Position numbers and translations under genes: made by a program. DNA of 64,000 bases from Aromatoleum tolulyticum. Lineage in GTDB: Bacteria; Pseudomonadota; Gammaproteobacteria; Burkholderiales; Rhodocyclaceae. The notes beneath the pieces are model-generated. The model was given only the letters and a program-made list of their open reading frames with translations. It was not told the origin of the DNA and searched no databases. How positions within the stretch are numbered: position 1 is the stretch's first letter; the number at the start of each line of letters is the position of its first letter. Below, in pieces: positions 36,661-45,072 of this stretch. The stretch is from positions 276,543 to 340,542 of the forward strand of contig NZ_FTMD01000005.1 of the NCBI RefSeq assembly GCF_900156155.1, written 5' to 3'.

Positions 36661-36930
36661 ATGGCGAAGGAAGAACTGCTGGAAATGGAAGGTGTTGTGA
36701 ACGAGGTGCTTCCCGATACACGGTTCCGAGTGACGCTCGAGAATGGCGTGGAAGTCCAGGCATACGCGTCAGGCAAAATGCGCAAGCACCGCATCCGGAT
36801 TCTTGCCGGCGACAAGGTGAGTGTCGAGTTGTCACCCTACGATCTGACAAAGGCTCGCATCAGTTTTCGCCACAAGGAAGAGCGGAGCGACGCGCCTGCC
36901 GCGCGCCCCCGCCAGTTTCGCAGTCGCTGA
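36661..36930 (+). CDS. infA: Translation initiation factor IF-1 (likely second copy)
   Basis: This 89-residue S1/OB-fold protein binds the ribosomal A site during initiation. [72 protein letters not shown] covers the whole IF-1 fold, with a basic disordered tail (ARPRQFRSR) of about 17 residues beyond the usual 72. A clear GAGGAG precedes the ATG. It is not in the ribosomal-protein operon where the main infA normally lies, so it is probably a paralogue. It is tail to tail with the CoA-ester lyase, 10 bp apart. Confidence 0.92.
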   Translation: MAKEELLEMEGVVNEVLPDTRFRVTLENGVEVQAYASGKMRKHRIRILAGDKVSVELSPYDLTKARISFRHKEERSDAPAARPRQFRSR

Positions 36931-36940
36931 GTTCTCGTTG

Positions 36941-37936
36941 TCAGCGAAAGAAGCGCTGTTCGGCTTCGTCCCCGATGGTCATCCCTGTCGCCTTGGCCCT
37001 GGATAGCAGCTCCCAGAAATAGCGATACGAGGCCCGATCGTGGAGTTTTCCCTCGTGCTGGGTCGGACCCCAGCCAACCGCCTGCGCGTTGACGAGGATC
37101 TCGACGGCGGCCTCCACCTCGGAAAAGTCCGGGCGCATCGCCTCGACGATGGGCCGGATCTGGTTCGGGTGGATGCTCCACATGCGCAGGTAGCCGAATT
37201 CGCGGCGCGCGCGTTCGGCGTCCCGGCGGATGTAATCGAGATCCTTGAGTTCCGTGGTGACGTTGTGAGACGGGACGACGCCGTTGCCGAGCGCCGCCGC
37301 AGCGATCTCCGTTTTCGCCCGGACGACCAGCGGGTGAGTGAACTGGCCCGGACTGGTCATCGCGTTTCCCGGGATTGCTCCGTGGTGCCCGGACACGAAA
37401 TCCATGAGCCCGAAATCGAGCGACTCGACGCTGTCCAGGGCTGCGATTTCCCATGCTTCGCGCAGTGCGCCGTGTGTTTCGATCAGCACGTGCACGGGAA
37501 TGGCCTTGTCGATTCCGTGTGATCTCTCGATCGCGCGCAACGCCTGAATCTGTTCCGCCGCGTCCGTCGCAGAGCGCACTTTGGGCAGGGTGATGAAAGC
37601 AAGGTTCCGGCCCGCCCGTCCGACCAGAATGTCGAGATCTTGCCTCCAGTGACTGTGCGTGATGTCGTGAATGCGCGCCCCAACCCGTCCGAAACGATTG
37701 TCCGCTGACAGGATCATTTCGGCTGCCATCGCGGCGTGTTCCGCCTCGGCTCCGGCATGTGCACCGTCCTCGCAGTCGCATGTCACATCGAAGATCGGCC
37801 CGAACTCCTGTTGGAGTTGCAAGGCCTTTCGCATCAGCTTCTCCGAGCCGGCATAGTGGTCGACAGCGGGCAGGGCCGGGAAGGGTTTCTCCCCGGCGAA
37901 AAGAACGTCGGCAGGGTGTTGCATGAAGTTGTCCAT
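36941..37936 (-). CDS. CitE-like CoA-ester lyase (HpcH/HpaI aldolase family)
   Basis: This 331-residue TIM-barrel lyase starts at ATG 37936 (MDNFMQHPADVLFAGEKPFPALP). The Mg2+-binding acidic motif is DVTCDCEDGA (near residue 55). VHVLIETHGALREAWEIAALDSVESLDFGLMDFVSGHHG carries the conserved Glu/Asp ligands, and LRMWSIHPNQIRPI is the C-terminal signature. Family members cleave malyl-CoA, methylmalyl-CoA or citramalyl-CoA. The position behind mdh suggests C4/C2 exchange near the TCA cycle. A terminator 40 bp upstream separates it from mdh, so it is probably expressed independently or by read-through. Confidence 0.85.
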   Translation of the reverse strand: MDNFMQHPADVLFAGEKPFPALPAVDHYAGSEKLMRKALQLQQEFGPIFDVTCDCEDGAHAGAEAEHAAMAAEMILSADNRFGRVGARIHDITHSHWRQDLDILVGRAGRNLAFITLPKVRSATDAAEQIQALRAIERSHGIDKAIPVHVLIETHGALREAWEIAALDSVESLDFGLMDFVSGHHGAIPGNAMTSPGQFTHPLVVRAKTEIAAAALGNGVVPSHNVTTELKDLDYIRRDAERARREFGYLRMWSIHPNQIRPIVEAMRPDFSEVEAAVEILVNAQAVGWGPTQHEGKLHDRASYRYFWELLSRAKATGMTIGDEAEQRFFR

Positions 37937-37975
37937 AAACGTGTCGGGAGCCCGATTTTGCTGAAACTCGCGGGC

Positions 37976-38007
37976 AAAAAAAAGCCGCGGCGCACTGCCG
38001 CGGCTTT
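37976..38007 (-). terminator. Rho-independent terminator of mdh
   Basis: On the minus strand an 11-bp stem (AAAGCCGCGGC / GCCGCGGCTTT, 5-nt loop) is followed by a run of eight T, 25 bp beyond the mdh stop codon. Confidence 0.9.
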
Positions 38008-38031
38008 CCGTAGACGTCTTGCGTCGTCCGG

Positions 38032-39021
38032 TTACTTCAGCATGTCGGCAACTGCAGCGCGCTCGTCTTCGAGTTCGGCGAGGGTCTTGTTGATCTTCTC
38101 GCGCGAGTACTCGTCGATCTCGAGGCCCTGGATGATCTTGAATTCGCCGTTCTTGCACTCGCACGGGAAGCCGAACACGACGCCGACCGGAATGCCGTAG
38201 GAACCGTCGGACGGAACACCCATGGTGACCCAATCGTCGGAGCCGAGGGCCCAGTCGTGCATGTGGTCGATCGCCGCGTTTGCAGCCGAGGCGGCCGACG
38301 ACAGACCGCGTGCGTCGATGATGGCAGCGCCGCGCTTGCCGACCGTCGGCAGGAAGACGTCGTTGTTCCAGGCGTGATCGTTAACGAGCGCCTTGACGGA
38401 GTCGCCGTTCGACGTGCAGAAGCGATAGTCGGCGTACATCGAGGGCGAGTGGTTGCCCCACACTACCATCTTCTTCAGGCTCGACACCGGGCGGCCGGTC
38501 TTGGCAGCGAGCTGGGACAGCGCGCGGTTGTGATCCAGGCGCAGCATGCCGTGGTAATTGTTCGGGTTGGTGCGACCAACCTTCTTGGCAGCGGCAGCGG
38601 CGATGTAGGCATTGGTGTTGCACGGGTTGCCGACGACGAGGACCTTGACGGTCTCCTTGGCGTTCTCGGCAATCGCCTTGCCCTGGACGGTGAAGATCGC
38701 GCCGTTCGCGGTCAGGAGGTCAGCACGCTCCATGCCGGGGCCGCGCGGGCGGGCGCCCACGAGCAGGCAGTAGTCCGCGTCCTTGAAGGCGACGTTCGGG
38801 TCGTCGGTCGCAACCATGCCGGCGAGCAGCGGGAAGGCGCAGTCTTCCAGCTCCATCATCACGCCCTTGACCGCCTTCTGGGCTTGCGGCAGATCGAGCA
38901 GTTGCAGGATCACGGGCTGATCTTTGCCCAGCATTTCGCCGCTGGCGATGCGGAACAGCAGGCTGTATCCGATCTGGCCGGCAGCGCCGGTGACGGCGAC
39001 ACGGACGGGGGCTTTGCTCAT
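38032..39021 (-). CDS. mdh: Malate dehydrogenase
   Basis: This 329-residue NAD-dependent TCA enzyme starts at ATG 39021 ([30 protein letters not shown]). The nucleotide loop is [11 protein letters not shown], the mobile loop and substrate Arg are in [15 protein letters not shown], and the active-site His is in [15 protein letters not shown]. It belongs to the LDH-like MalDH type 2 common in betaproteobacteria, cytoplasmic and homodimeric. It is divergent from the GntR gene, with an 18-bp palindrome between them that could control both. Confidence 0.96.
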   Translation of the reverse strand: MSKAPVRVAVTGAAGQIGYSLLFRIASGEMLGKDQPVILQLLDLPQAQKAVKGVMMELEDCAFPLLAGMVATDDPNVAFKDADYCLLVGARPRGPGMERADLLTANGAIFTVQGKAIAENAKETVKVLVVGNPCNTNAYIAAAAAKKVGRTNPNNYHGMLRLDHNRALSQLAAKTGRPVSSLKKMVVWGNHSPSMYADYRFCTSNGDSVKALVNDHAWNNDVFLPTVGKRGAAIIDARGLSSAASAANAAIDHMHDWALGSDDWVTMGVPSDGSYGIPVGVVFGFPCECKNGEFKIIQGLEIDEYSREKINKTLAELEDERAAVADMLK

Positions 39022-39180
39022 CTGAGTACTCCCTCTAAAGCGAATTGAAGAGAAGACGGTTTTGATTGTAGATCTTGCGCCCGCGATTGCAGCTCGGCGT
39101 TCGACGTTGGCAAACCGGAAAACGGTTTCCGGGGCGGGAGGATGGTAGAAGCAAGTCCGATGCGTGTCAATTAATGTCAC

Positions 39181-39198
39181 TTGTCTTATATAAGACAA
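39181..39198. promoter_or_regulatory. Perfect 18-bp palindrome, candidate operator for the GntR regulator
   Basis: TTGTCTTATATAAGACAA is a perfect inverted repeat in the mdh/GntR intergenic region, 46 bp before the GntR start codon. GntR-family dimers bind such AT-centred palindromes. Further TGTC half-sites lie just upstream (39166-39180). Confidence 0.75.
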
Positions 39199-39244
39199 CA
39201 GACCGATAATGGACGCTGAAAAAAATTTGTGATGAAATGCGCCC

Positions 39245-39973
39245 ATGGCACAGGAATCCCCAACCTTCAGTCCGCTTTACCGGCAGATCAAGAGCTTGAT
39301 TCTTCAGGCACTTGAGTCGGGTGAATGGCGTCCCGGGCAGGTGATTCCGAGCGAGCAGGAGCTCGCCTCGCGATTCAGTGTTTCCCAGGGGACGGTTCGC
39401 AAGGCGATCGACGAGATGGCAGCCGAGAACCTTCTCGTGCGCAAGCAGGGCAAAGGCACCTTCGTTGCGTCGCATAACGATCCGCGTGCGCTGTTCCGGT
39501 TCCTGCGTCTCGTTCCGATGGATGGCGATCTCGCCCATCCCCAGAGCGTGCCGATGGACTGCTGGCGCGCCAAGGCGGGGCAAGAGGCATCGCGCATGCT
39601 CGGTATCGAGCAGGGCGAGCCCATCATCATCGTGCGGCGTCTTCTCAGGTTTGCGCAAAAACCGGTGGTGATCGACGAGATCTATCTCCCGGGAGAGATT
39701 TTCCAGGGCTTGACGCTCGAGGTGCTGCAGAGCTGGAACGGCTCGCTCTACAGCCTGTTCGAGACGCGCTTCGGGTTGCGCATGATCCGTGCCCAGGAGC
39801 GGATTCGTGCCGTCGCGGCCGATCGGTCGACGAGCGAGACGCTGCGGGTGCAGGAAGGTACCCCGCTTCTCTCGGTCGAGCGGGTGACCTACACCTATGG
39901 CGATAAACCGGTTGAGTGGCGGCGTGGCCTGTATTCCACCGCCGAGCATTTTTATCTGAATGAATTGAATTGA
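39245..39973 (+). CDS. GntR-family regulator, HutC subfamily (UTRA domain)
   Basis: This 242-residue regulator has an N-terminal winged helix ([66 protein letters not shown], residues 11-76) and a C-terminal UTRA ligand domain ([30 protein letters not shown] and [20 protein letters not shown]). It sits between mdh and sdhCDAB, with a perfect palindrome upstream. It may autoregulate and control TCA genes in response to a carboxylate. The sdh genes begin about 106 bp downstream on the same strand. Confidence 0.9.
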   Translation: MAQESPTFSPLYRQIKSLILQALESGEWRPGQVIPSEQELASRFSVSQGTVRKAIDEMAAENLLVRKQGKGTFVASHNDPRALFRFLRLVPMDGDLAHPQSVPMDCWRAKAGQEASRMLGIEQGEPIIIVRRLLRFAQKPVVIDEIYLPGEIFQGLTLEVLQSWNGSLYSLFETRFGLRMIRAQERIRAVAADRSTSETLRVQEGTPLLSVERVTYTYGDKPVEWRRGLYSTAEHFYLNELN

Positions 39974-40079
39974 GCGCGCGGGGCGGCGGAATGAATACGT
40001 TCCGCGTATATAATTCTCGCGCTTTGCAAGTTGGGAGAACCGCGTCGGGAAACCGTCGCCAAACTAGGGGTAAAACAAT

Positions 40080-40469
40080 ATGTCAGAAGCCATAGTGCGA
40101 AAGCAGCGGCCCAAATTCCTGGCCCTGCACGAAATCCGGCTCCCGTTGCCGGGAATCGTTTCCATTCTTCATCGGGTCAGCGGGGCGGGGCTGTTCCTGA
40201 TGCTGCCTTTCCTCTTGTACCTGCTCGACCGCAGCCTCGCTTCGCCCGAGTCTTTTGCGGCGTACAAGAGCGTTGTCGGCAACCCTCTCGTCAAAATTCT
40301 CCTGCTGGGCCTTCTCTGGGCCTACATGCATCACTTCTGCGCGGGCATTCGCTTCCTTCTGCTCGATCTTCACAAGGGCATCGACCTCCAGTCTGCCCGT
40401 AACAGCTCGCGCATCGTGCTGGCTGTCAGCATCGCGCTGACCGTGATCATTGGAGTGAAGCTATGGTAA
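40080..40469 (+). CDS. sdhC: Succinate dehydrogenase cytochrome b556 subunit
   Basis: This 129-residue membrane subunit has three helices. RPKFLALHEIRLPLPGIVSILHRVSGAGLFLMLPFLLYLL contains the quinone-site Ser/Arg, and LWAYMHHFCAGIRFLLLDLHKG holds the axial haem His. It anchors SdhAB and passes electrons to ubiquinone. It overlaps sdhD by 7 bp. A TATAAT at 40009-40014 is a possible -10 for the operon. Confidence 0.95.
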   Translation: MSEAIVRKQRPKFLALHEIRLPLPGIVSILHRVSGAGLFLMLPFLLYLLDRSLASPESFAAYKSVVGNPLVKILLLGLLWAYMHHFCAGIRFLLLDLHKGIDLQSARNSSRIVLAVSIALTVIIGVKLW

Positions 40470-40810
40470 ATCGTATTGTCGTCGGTGCTCACTACGGGCT
40501 GCGTGACTGGATTGCGCAGCGCGCAACGGCGCTGTTCATGGTGGTGTTCACCATCTTGTTCGCTGCGGCTGCACTCGGTCTGCCCGAGATGAGCTATCAG
40601 ACATGGTCCGGCCTGTTCCGTAACGGCATCGTGCGGTTCTTCGCATTCCTGTTCTTCCTGGCGCTCTTTTATCACGCCTGGATCGGGGTGCGTGACATCT
40701 ACATGGACTACATCAAGCCGGTCGGCGTGCGTCTGGCCCTGCATCTTGTAACGATTTTCCTGCTCGTCGGCTACGCCGGCTGGGCTGCGCAGATTCTTTG
40801 GAGGCTGTGA
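40463..40810 (+). CDS. sdhD: Succinate dehydrogenase hydrophobic membrane anchor protein
   Basis: This 115-residue, three-helix partner of SdhC begins [55 protein letters not shown] carries the haem/quinone-site His and the Asp-Tyr of the quinone pocket. It overlaps sdhC by 7 bp and ends two bases before the sdhA start, so the sdh genes are tightly coupled. Confidence 0.95.
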   Translation: MVNRIVVGAHYGLRDWIAQRATALFMVVFTILFAAAALGLPEMSYQTWSGLFRNGIVRFFAFLFFLALFYHAWIGVRDIYMDYIKPVGVRLALHLVTIFLLVGYAGWAAQILWRL

Positions 40811-40812
40811 GC

Positions 40813-42606
40813 GTGACTGTCGCTAAGCGTACTTTTGACGCAGTTATCGTTGGCGCCGGCGGTGCCGGTTTGCGTGCGGCCCTGCAACTTTCCGAGTCCG
40901 GTCTGAAGACTGCCGTGCTTACCAAGGTCTTTCCGACCCGTTCGCATACCGTCGCCGCGCAGGGCGGTGTTGCCGCGTCGCTGGGCAACTCGACCGAGGA
41001 TAACTGGCACTGGCACATGTACGACACCGTCAAGGGGTCGGACTGGCTGGGCGACCAGGATGCCATCGAATTCATGTGCCGCAAGGCTAACGAAGTGGTC
41101 GTCGAGCTCGAACATTACGGCATGCCCTTCGATCGCACCGACAACGGCAAGATCTACCAGCGTCCGTTCGGCGGTCACTCGCAGAACTACGGCCAGTCGC
41201 CCGTGTCGCGCTCCTGTGCCGCCGCCGACCGTACCGGCCACGCCATGCTGCATGCGCTGTATCAGCGCAACGTGCGCGCCAACACGCAGTTCTTCGTCGA
41301 GTGGATGGCGCTTGATCTCATCCGCAACGCGGACGGCGACGTCCTCGGCGTCACCGCGCTGGAAATGGAAACGGGCGAAGTCTCGATCTTCCACGCCAAA
41401 GCAACGATCTTCGCCACTGGCGGCGCCGGTCGCATCTTCCACAGCTCGACGAACGCGTTCATCAACACCGGCGACGGCCTCGGGATGGCTGCGCGGGCCG
41501 GCGTTCCGCTCGAGGACATGGAGTTCTGGCAGTTCCACCCGACCGGTGTGTTCGGTGCGGGCGTGCTGATCACCGAAGGCGTGCGCGGCGAAGGCGGCAT
41601 TCTGCGCAACGCGTCCGGCGAGCGCTTCATGGAGCGCTATGCGCCTAACCTCAAGGATCTCGCATCGCGCGACGTCGTTTCGCGTTCGATGGTCACCGAG
41701 ATCAATGAAGGTCGCGGCTGCGGTCCCGACAAGGATCACGTGCTGCTGGATATCACGCACCTGTCGCCGGAAACGATCATGAAGCGGCTGCCGGGTATCC
41801 GTGAAATCTCGATCCAGTTTGCCGGCGTCGATCCGATCAAGGCCCCGATCCCGGTCGTGCCGACCGCGCATTACCAGATGGGCGGTATCCCGACGAACTA
41901 CAAGGGCCAGGTCGTAGCACCGAAGGGTGGCAATGTGAACGCACCGGTCACTGGTTTCTACGCAGCCGGCGAATGTGCCTGCGCATCCGTGCATGGCGCG
42001 AACCGGCTCGGTACCAACTCGCTGCTCGATCTGCTGGTGTTCGGCAAGTCGGCGGGCGAGTCGGTCGTTGAGGATTTGAACAGCGGGAATCTCAGCCTCA
42101 AGCCCCTGCCGGCCGATGCCGCTGACGTGTCCCTCGCGCGTCTCGCGCGCCTCGAAGGGCAGACGAACGGCGAGAGCGTGTTCGACGTCGGCCTCGACAT
42201 GCGCCGCACGATGCAAAAGCACGCGGGCGTGTTCCGGTTCGACAACCTGCTGAAGGAAGGCGTCTCGCAGATCCTGTCAGTGGCTGAACGGGCCAAGCGT
42301 ACCGAGATCAAGGACAAGTCGAAGGTCTGGAATACGGCACGTACCGAAGCGCTCGAACTCGACAACCTCATCGAAGTCGCGAAGGCGACGATGGTGTCGG
42401 CAGAGGCGCGGAAGGAGTCCCGCGGCGCCCACGTGCGCGATGACGCACCCGATTCGCCGGAATTCCCGAATGGCCGTAACGACAATGAATGGCTCAAGCA
42501 CACGCTGTGGTTCAGCGAGGGGAACCGGCTCGAATACAAGCCGGTGACGATGCGGCCGTTGTCGCAAGATGTCGAGCCGATTGCGCTCGCGAAGCGCACC
42601 TACTGA
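40813..42606 (+). CDS. sdhA: Succinate dehydrogenase flavoprotein subunit
   Basis: A GTG at 40813, spaced well from GGAGG (40799-40803), gives 597 residues. An alternative TTG at 40798 would be worse. The FAD fold begins [14 protein letters not shown], covalent FAD attaches to the His in [11 protein letters not shown], and [10 protein letters not shown] and the HPTG segment line the active site. [23 protein letters not shown] is the capping FAD signature. It oxidises succinate to fumarate in the cytoplasmic head of complex II. SdhE, encoded two genes on, is its flavination factor. Confidence 0.97.
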   Translation: MTVAKRTFDAVIVGAGGAGLRAALQLSESGLKTAVLTKVFPTRSHTVAAQGGVAASLGNSTEDNWHWHMYDTVKGSDWLGDQDAIEFMCRKANEVVVELEHYGMPFDRTDNGKIYQRPFGGHSQNYGQSPVSRSCAAADRTGHAMLHALYQRNVRANTQFFVEWMALDLIRNADGDVLGVTALEMETGEVSIFHAKATIFATGGAGRIFHSSTNAFINTGDGLGMAARAGVPLEDMEFWQFHPTGVFGAGVLITEGVRGEGGILRNASGERFMERYAPNLKDLASRDVVSRSMVTEINEGRGCGPDKDHVLLDITHLSPETIMKRLPGIREISIQFAGVDPIKAPIPVVPTAHYQMGGIPTNYKGQVVAPKGGNVNAPVTGFYAAGECACASVHGANRLGTNSLLDLLVFGKSAGESVVEDLNSGNLSLKPLPADAADVSLARLARLEGQTNGESVFDVGLDMRRTMQKHAGVFRFDNLLKEGVSQILSVAERAKRTEIKDKSKVWNTARTEALELDNLIEVAKATMVSAEARKESRGAHVRDDAPDSPEFPNGRNDNEWLKHTLWFSEGNRLEYKPVTMRPLSQDVEPIALAKRTY

Positions 42607-42625
42607 GCGCGGGAGAAATACTGAA

Positions 42626-43336
42626 ATGACCAAGCGCACCATTCAATTGAAGATGTACCGCTACGATCCGGACAAGGACGACAAGCCGTACATGCAGGAC
42701 TACACCCTCGAACTGGAGCCGTCGGACAAGAAGCTGCTCGACGCGCTGGTTCGCCTGAAGTCGAAGGACGATTCGCTGTCGTTCCGTCGCTCTTGCCGCG
42801 AAGGCGTTTGCGGTTCGGATGCAATGAACGTGAACGGCAAGAACCGGCTCGCGTGCCTCACCGACATCGACAGCTTGCCGCAGCCGATCGTGCTGCGTCC
42901 GCTGCCGGGGTTGCCGGTGATCCGCGATCTGATCGTCGACATGACTCAGTTCTTCAAGCAGTACCACTCGATCAAGCCGTACCTGATCAACGATGCGCCG
43001 GCGCCCGAGCGCGAGCGCCTGCAGTCGCCGGAAGACCGTGAGGAACTCAACGGTCTCTACGAGTGCATCCTGTGCGCCTGCTGCTCGACGTCGTGCCCGT
43101 CGTTCTGGTGGAACCCCGACAAGTTCGTCGGTCCGGCGGGCTTGCTTGCAGCGTACCGCTTCCTCGCCGACACGCGCGACGAGGCCACGACCGAGCGTCT
43201 GGATAATCTTGAGGATCCGTATCGCCTGTTCCGCTGCCACAGCATCATGAACTGCGTCGACGTGTGTCCGAAGAGTCTGAATCCGACGCGCGCGATCGGC
43301 AAGATCAAGGACATGATGGTCAGCCGGGCAGTATGA
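42626..43336 (+). CDS. sdhB: Succinate dehydrogenase iron-sulfur subunit
   Basis: ATG 42626 gives 236 residues. The N-terminal 2Fe-2S ferredoxin domain has SCREGVCGSDAMNVNGKNRLAC. The C-terminal domain has YECILCACCSTSCPSFWW for 4Fe-4S and RCHSIMNCVDVCPKSLNP for 3Fe-4S. It relays electrons from SdhA to the quinone site in SdhCD. Its stop overlaps the SdhE ATG as ATGA. Confidence 0.97.
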   Translation: MTKRTIQLKMYRYDPDKDDKPYMQDYTLELEPSDKKLLDALVRLKSKDDSLSFRRSCREGVCGSDAMNVNGKNRLACLTDIDSLPQPIVLRPLPGLPVIRDLIVDMTQFFKQYHSIKPYLINDAPAPERERLQSPEDREELNGLYECILCACCSTSCPSFWWNPDKFVGPAGLLAAYRFLADTRDEATTERLDNLEDPYRLFRCHSIMNCVDVCPKSLNPTRAIGKIKDMMVSRAV

Positions 43337-43569
43337 GCATCAACCGGGGACGCGTGCGCTGGCAGTGTCGTCGGGCTCTTCTGGAGCTCGATCTCGTCTT
43401 CGCACGCTTTCTGGAAAGGGACTTCGACCGTCTTACCGACGGTCAGTTGGCGGACCTCGAGGATTTGCTCCGTTGCGAGGATCATGACCTGTGGGCCATG
43501 GTCAACGGGAGCAATCCTTGCGAGGTCGACCGCTGGAAGGAGATGATCGGACTGCTGAGTCAACGCTGA
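43333..43569 (+). CDS. sdhE: FAD assembly factor SdhE
   Basis: This 78-residue helical protein promotes covalent flavination of SdhA. It overlaps the sdhB stop. The family motif RGxxE appears as RALLE (residues 14-18), so the conserved Gly is replaced by Ala. DLVFARFLERDFDRLTDGQLADLEDLLRCEDHDLWAMVNG is otherwise typical. The substitution is small and may be tolerated. Its place directly after sdhB and before gltA is a common betaproteobacterial order. Confidence 0.9.
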   Translation: MSINRGRVRWQCRRALLELDLVFARFLERDFDRLTDGQLADLEDLLRCEDHDLWAMVNGSNPCEVDRWKEMIGLLSQR

Positions 43570-43631
43570 CTCGGCAGGACGGTCGTCACAGGGAGCTAGT
43601 AGTTAATACGGGCACGCATAAGGGATGACCT

Positions 43632-44927
43632 ATGAGCACTGAACGCACCGCAACGCTTACCGTCGATGGCAAGACCGTCGAATTCCCGGTGATGACCGGT
43701 ACCCACGGGAACGATGTCATCGACATCCGCACGCTGGGTGCCAAGACCGGTCTCTTCACCTACGACTCCGGGTTCCTTTCGACCGCGAGCTGCAAGTCCA
43801 CGATTACCTTCATCGACGGTGACAAGGGCGAGCTGCTGTATCGGGGTTATCCCATCGAGCAACTGGCGGAGAAGTGCAACTTCCTCGAAGTTGCGTATCT
43901 CCTGAAGAACGGCGAGCTGCCGAACGCCGTGCAGAAGGGTGAGTTCGAGACGACGATCAAGAACCACACGATGCTGCACGACCAGATGACGAAGTTCTAC
44001 TCGGGCTTCCGTCGTGACGCGCATCCGATGGCGGTCATGGTCGGCGTGGTCGGCGCCCTGTCGGCGTTCTACCACGAGGCGATGGACTTCTCGGATGCTG
44101 CACACCGCAACATCTCGATCAACCGTCTGATCGCCAAGCTGCCGACGATCGTTGCGATGGCCTACAAGTACAACATGGGCCAGCCGTTCATGTACCCGCG
44201 CAACGACCTGGACTACACGGCGAACTTCATGCACATGATGTTCGGTACGCCGTGCGAGAAGTACGAGCCGAACCCGGTGCTCGTGCGTGCGCTCGACGTC
44301 ATCTTCACGCTGCACGCCGACCACGAGCAGAACGCCTCCACCTCGACGGTCCGTCTGGCCGGCTCGTCGGGCGCAAACCCGTTCGCCTGCATCTCGGCGG
44401 GTATTGCCTGCCTGTGGGGCCCGGCACACGGCGGCGCGAACGAAGCCTGCCTGAACATGCTGGAACAGATCGGCGACGTGTCGCGCGTCGGCGAGTTCAT
44501 CAAGCGCGCGAAGGACAAGAACGACAGCTTCAAGCTGATGGGCTTCGGTCACCGCGTGTACAAGAACTTCGACCCGCGCGCGAAGCTGATGGGCAAGGTC
44601 TGCGCCGATGTCCTCGGCGAACTGGGTCTCGAGAACGATCGCCTGTTCAAGCTGGCGAAGGAACTGGAGAAGATCGCGCTGGAAGACGAGTACTTCGTCG
44701 AGAAGAAGCTGTACCCGAACGTCGACTTCTACTCCGGCATCGTCCAGAAGGCGTTGGGCATCCCGACGTCGATGTTCACGTGTATCTTCGCGCTGGCCCG
44801 TACGGTGGGTTGGATCACCCAGTGGGAAGAAATGATCACTGATCCCGAGTACAAGATCGGTCGCCCGCGCCAGCTGTACATCGGTGCGGCGCGCCGGAGC
44901 GTTCCGGACCTGGCCCAGCGTCCGTAA
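43632..44927 (+). CDS. gltA: Citrate synthase
   Basis: This 431-residue type II (hexameric) synthase condenses acetyl-CoA and oxaloacetate. The first catalytic His is in [32 protein letters not shown]. The second is in [19 protein letters not shown], and the catalytic Asp is in [15 protein letters not shown]. The N-terminal extension (residues 1-60) is that of proteobacterial GltA. It starts 62 bp after sdhE and ends before a terminator. Confidence 0.97.
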   Translation: MSTERTATLTVDGKTVEFPVMTGTHGNDVIDIRTLGAKTGLFTYDSGFLSTASCKSTITFIDGDKGELLYRGYPIEQLAEKCNFLEVAYLLKNGELPNAVQKGEFETTIKNHTMLHDQMTKFYSGFRRDAHPMAVMVGVVGALSAFYHEAMDFSDAAHRNISINRLIAKLPTIVAMAYKYNMGQPFMYPRNDLDYTANFMHMMFGTPCEKYEPNPVLVRALDVIFTLHADHEQNASTSTVRLAGSSGANPFACISAGIACLWGPAHGGANEACLNMLEQIGDVSRVGEFIKRAKDKNDSFKLMGFGHRVYKNFDPRAKLMGKVCADVLGELGLENDRLFKLAKELEKIALEDEYFVEKKLYPNVDFYSGIVQKALGIPTSMFTCIFALARTVGWITQWEEMITDPEYKIGRPRQLYIGAARRSVPDLAQRP

Positions 44928-44969
44928 CTGATGATCAAGGGCGGGAGAGAATCCCGGCAATGATCTCCG

Positions 44970-45003
44970 CGGGATGGTCGTTCGACGCGGCCATCCCGTT
45001 TTT
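44970..45003 (+). terminator. Rho-independent terminator of gltA
   Basis: An 8-bp stem (CGGGATGG / CCATCCCG) with a 13-nt loop is followed by five T, about 40 bp after the gltA stop. It separates gltA from sucA, which then needs its own promoter within 70 bp. Confidence 0.8.
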
Positions 45004-45072
45004 GTTCGGAGATGCCGGGCATGTAGCGTCGAGTAGCCCAAGCAATGCAATAAGACTACAGGTGGCATAACA

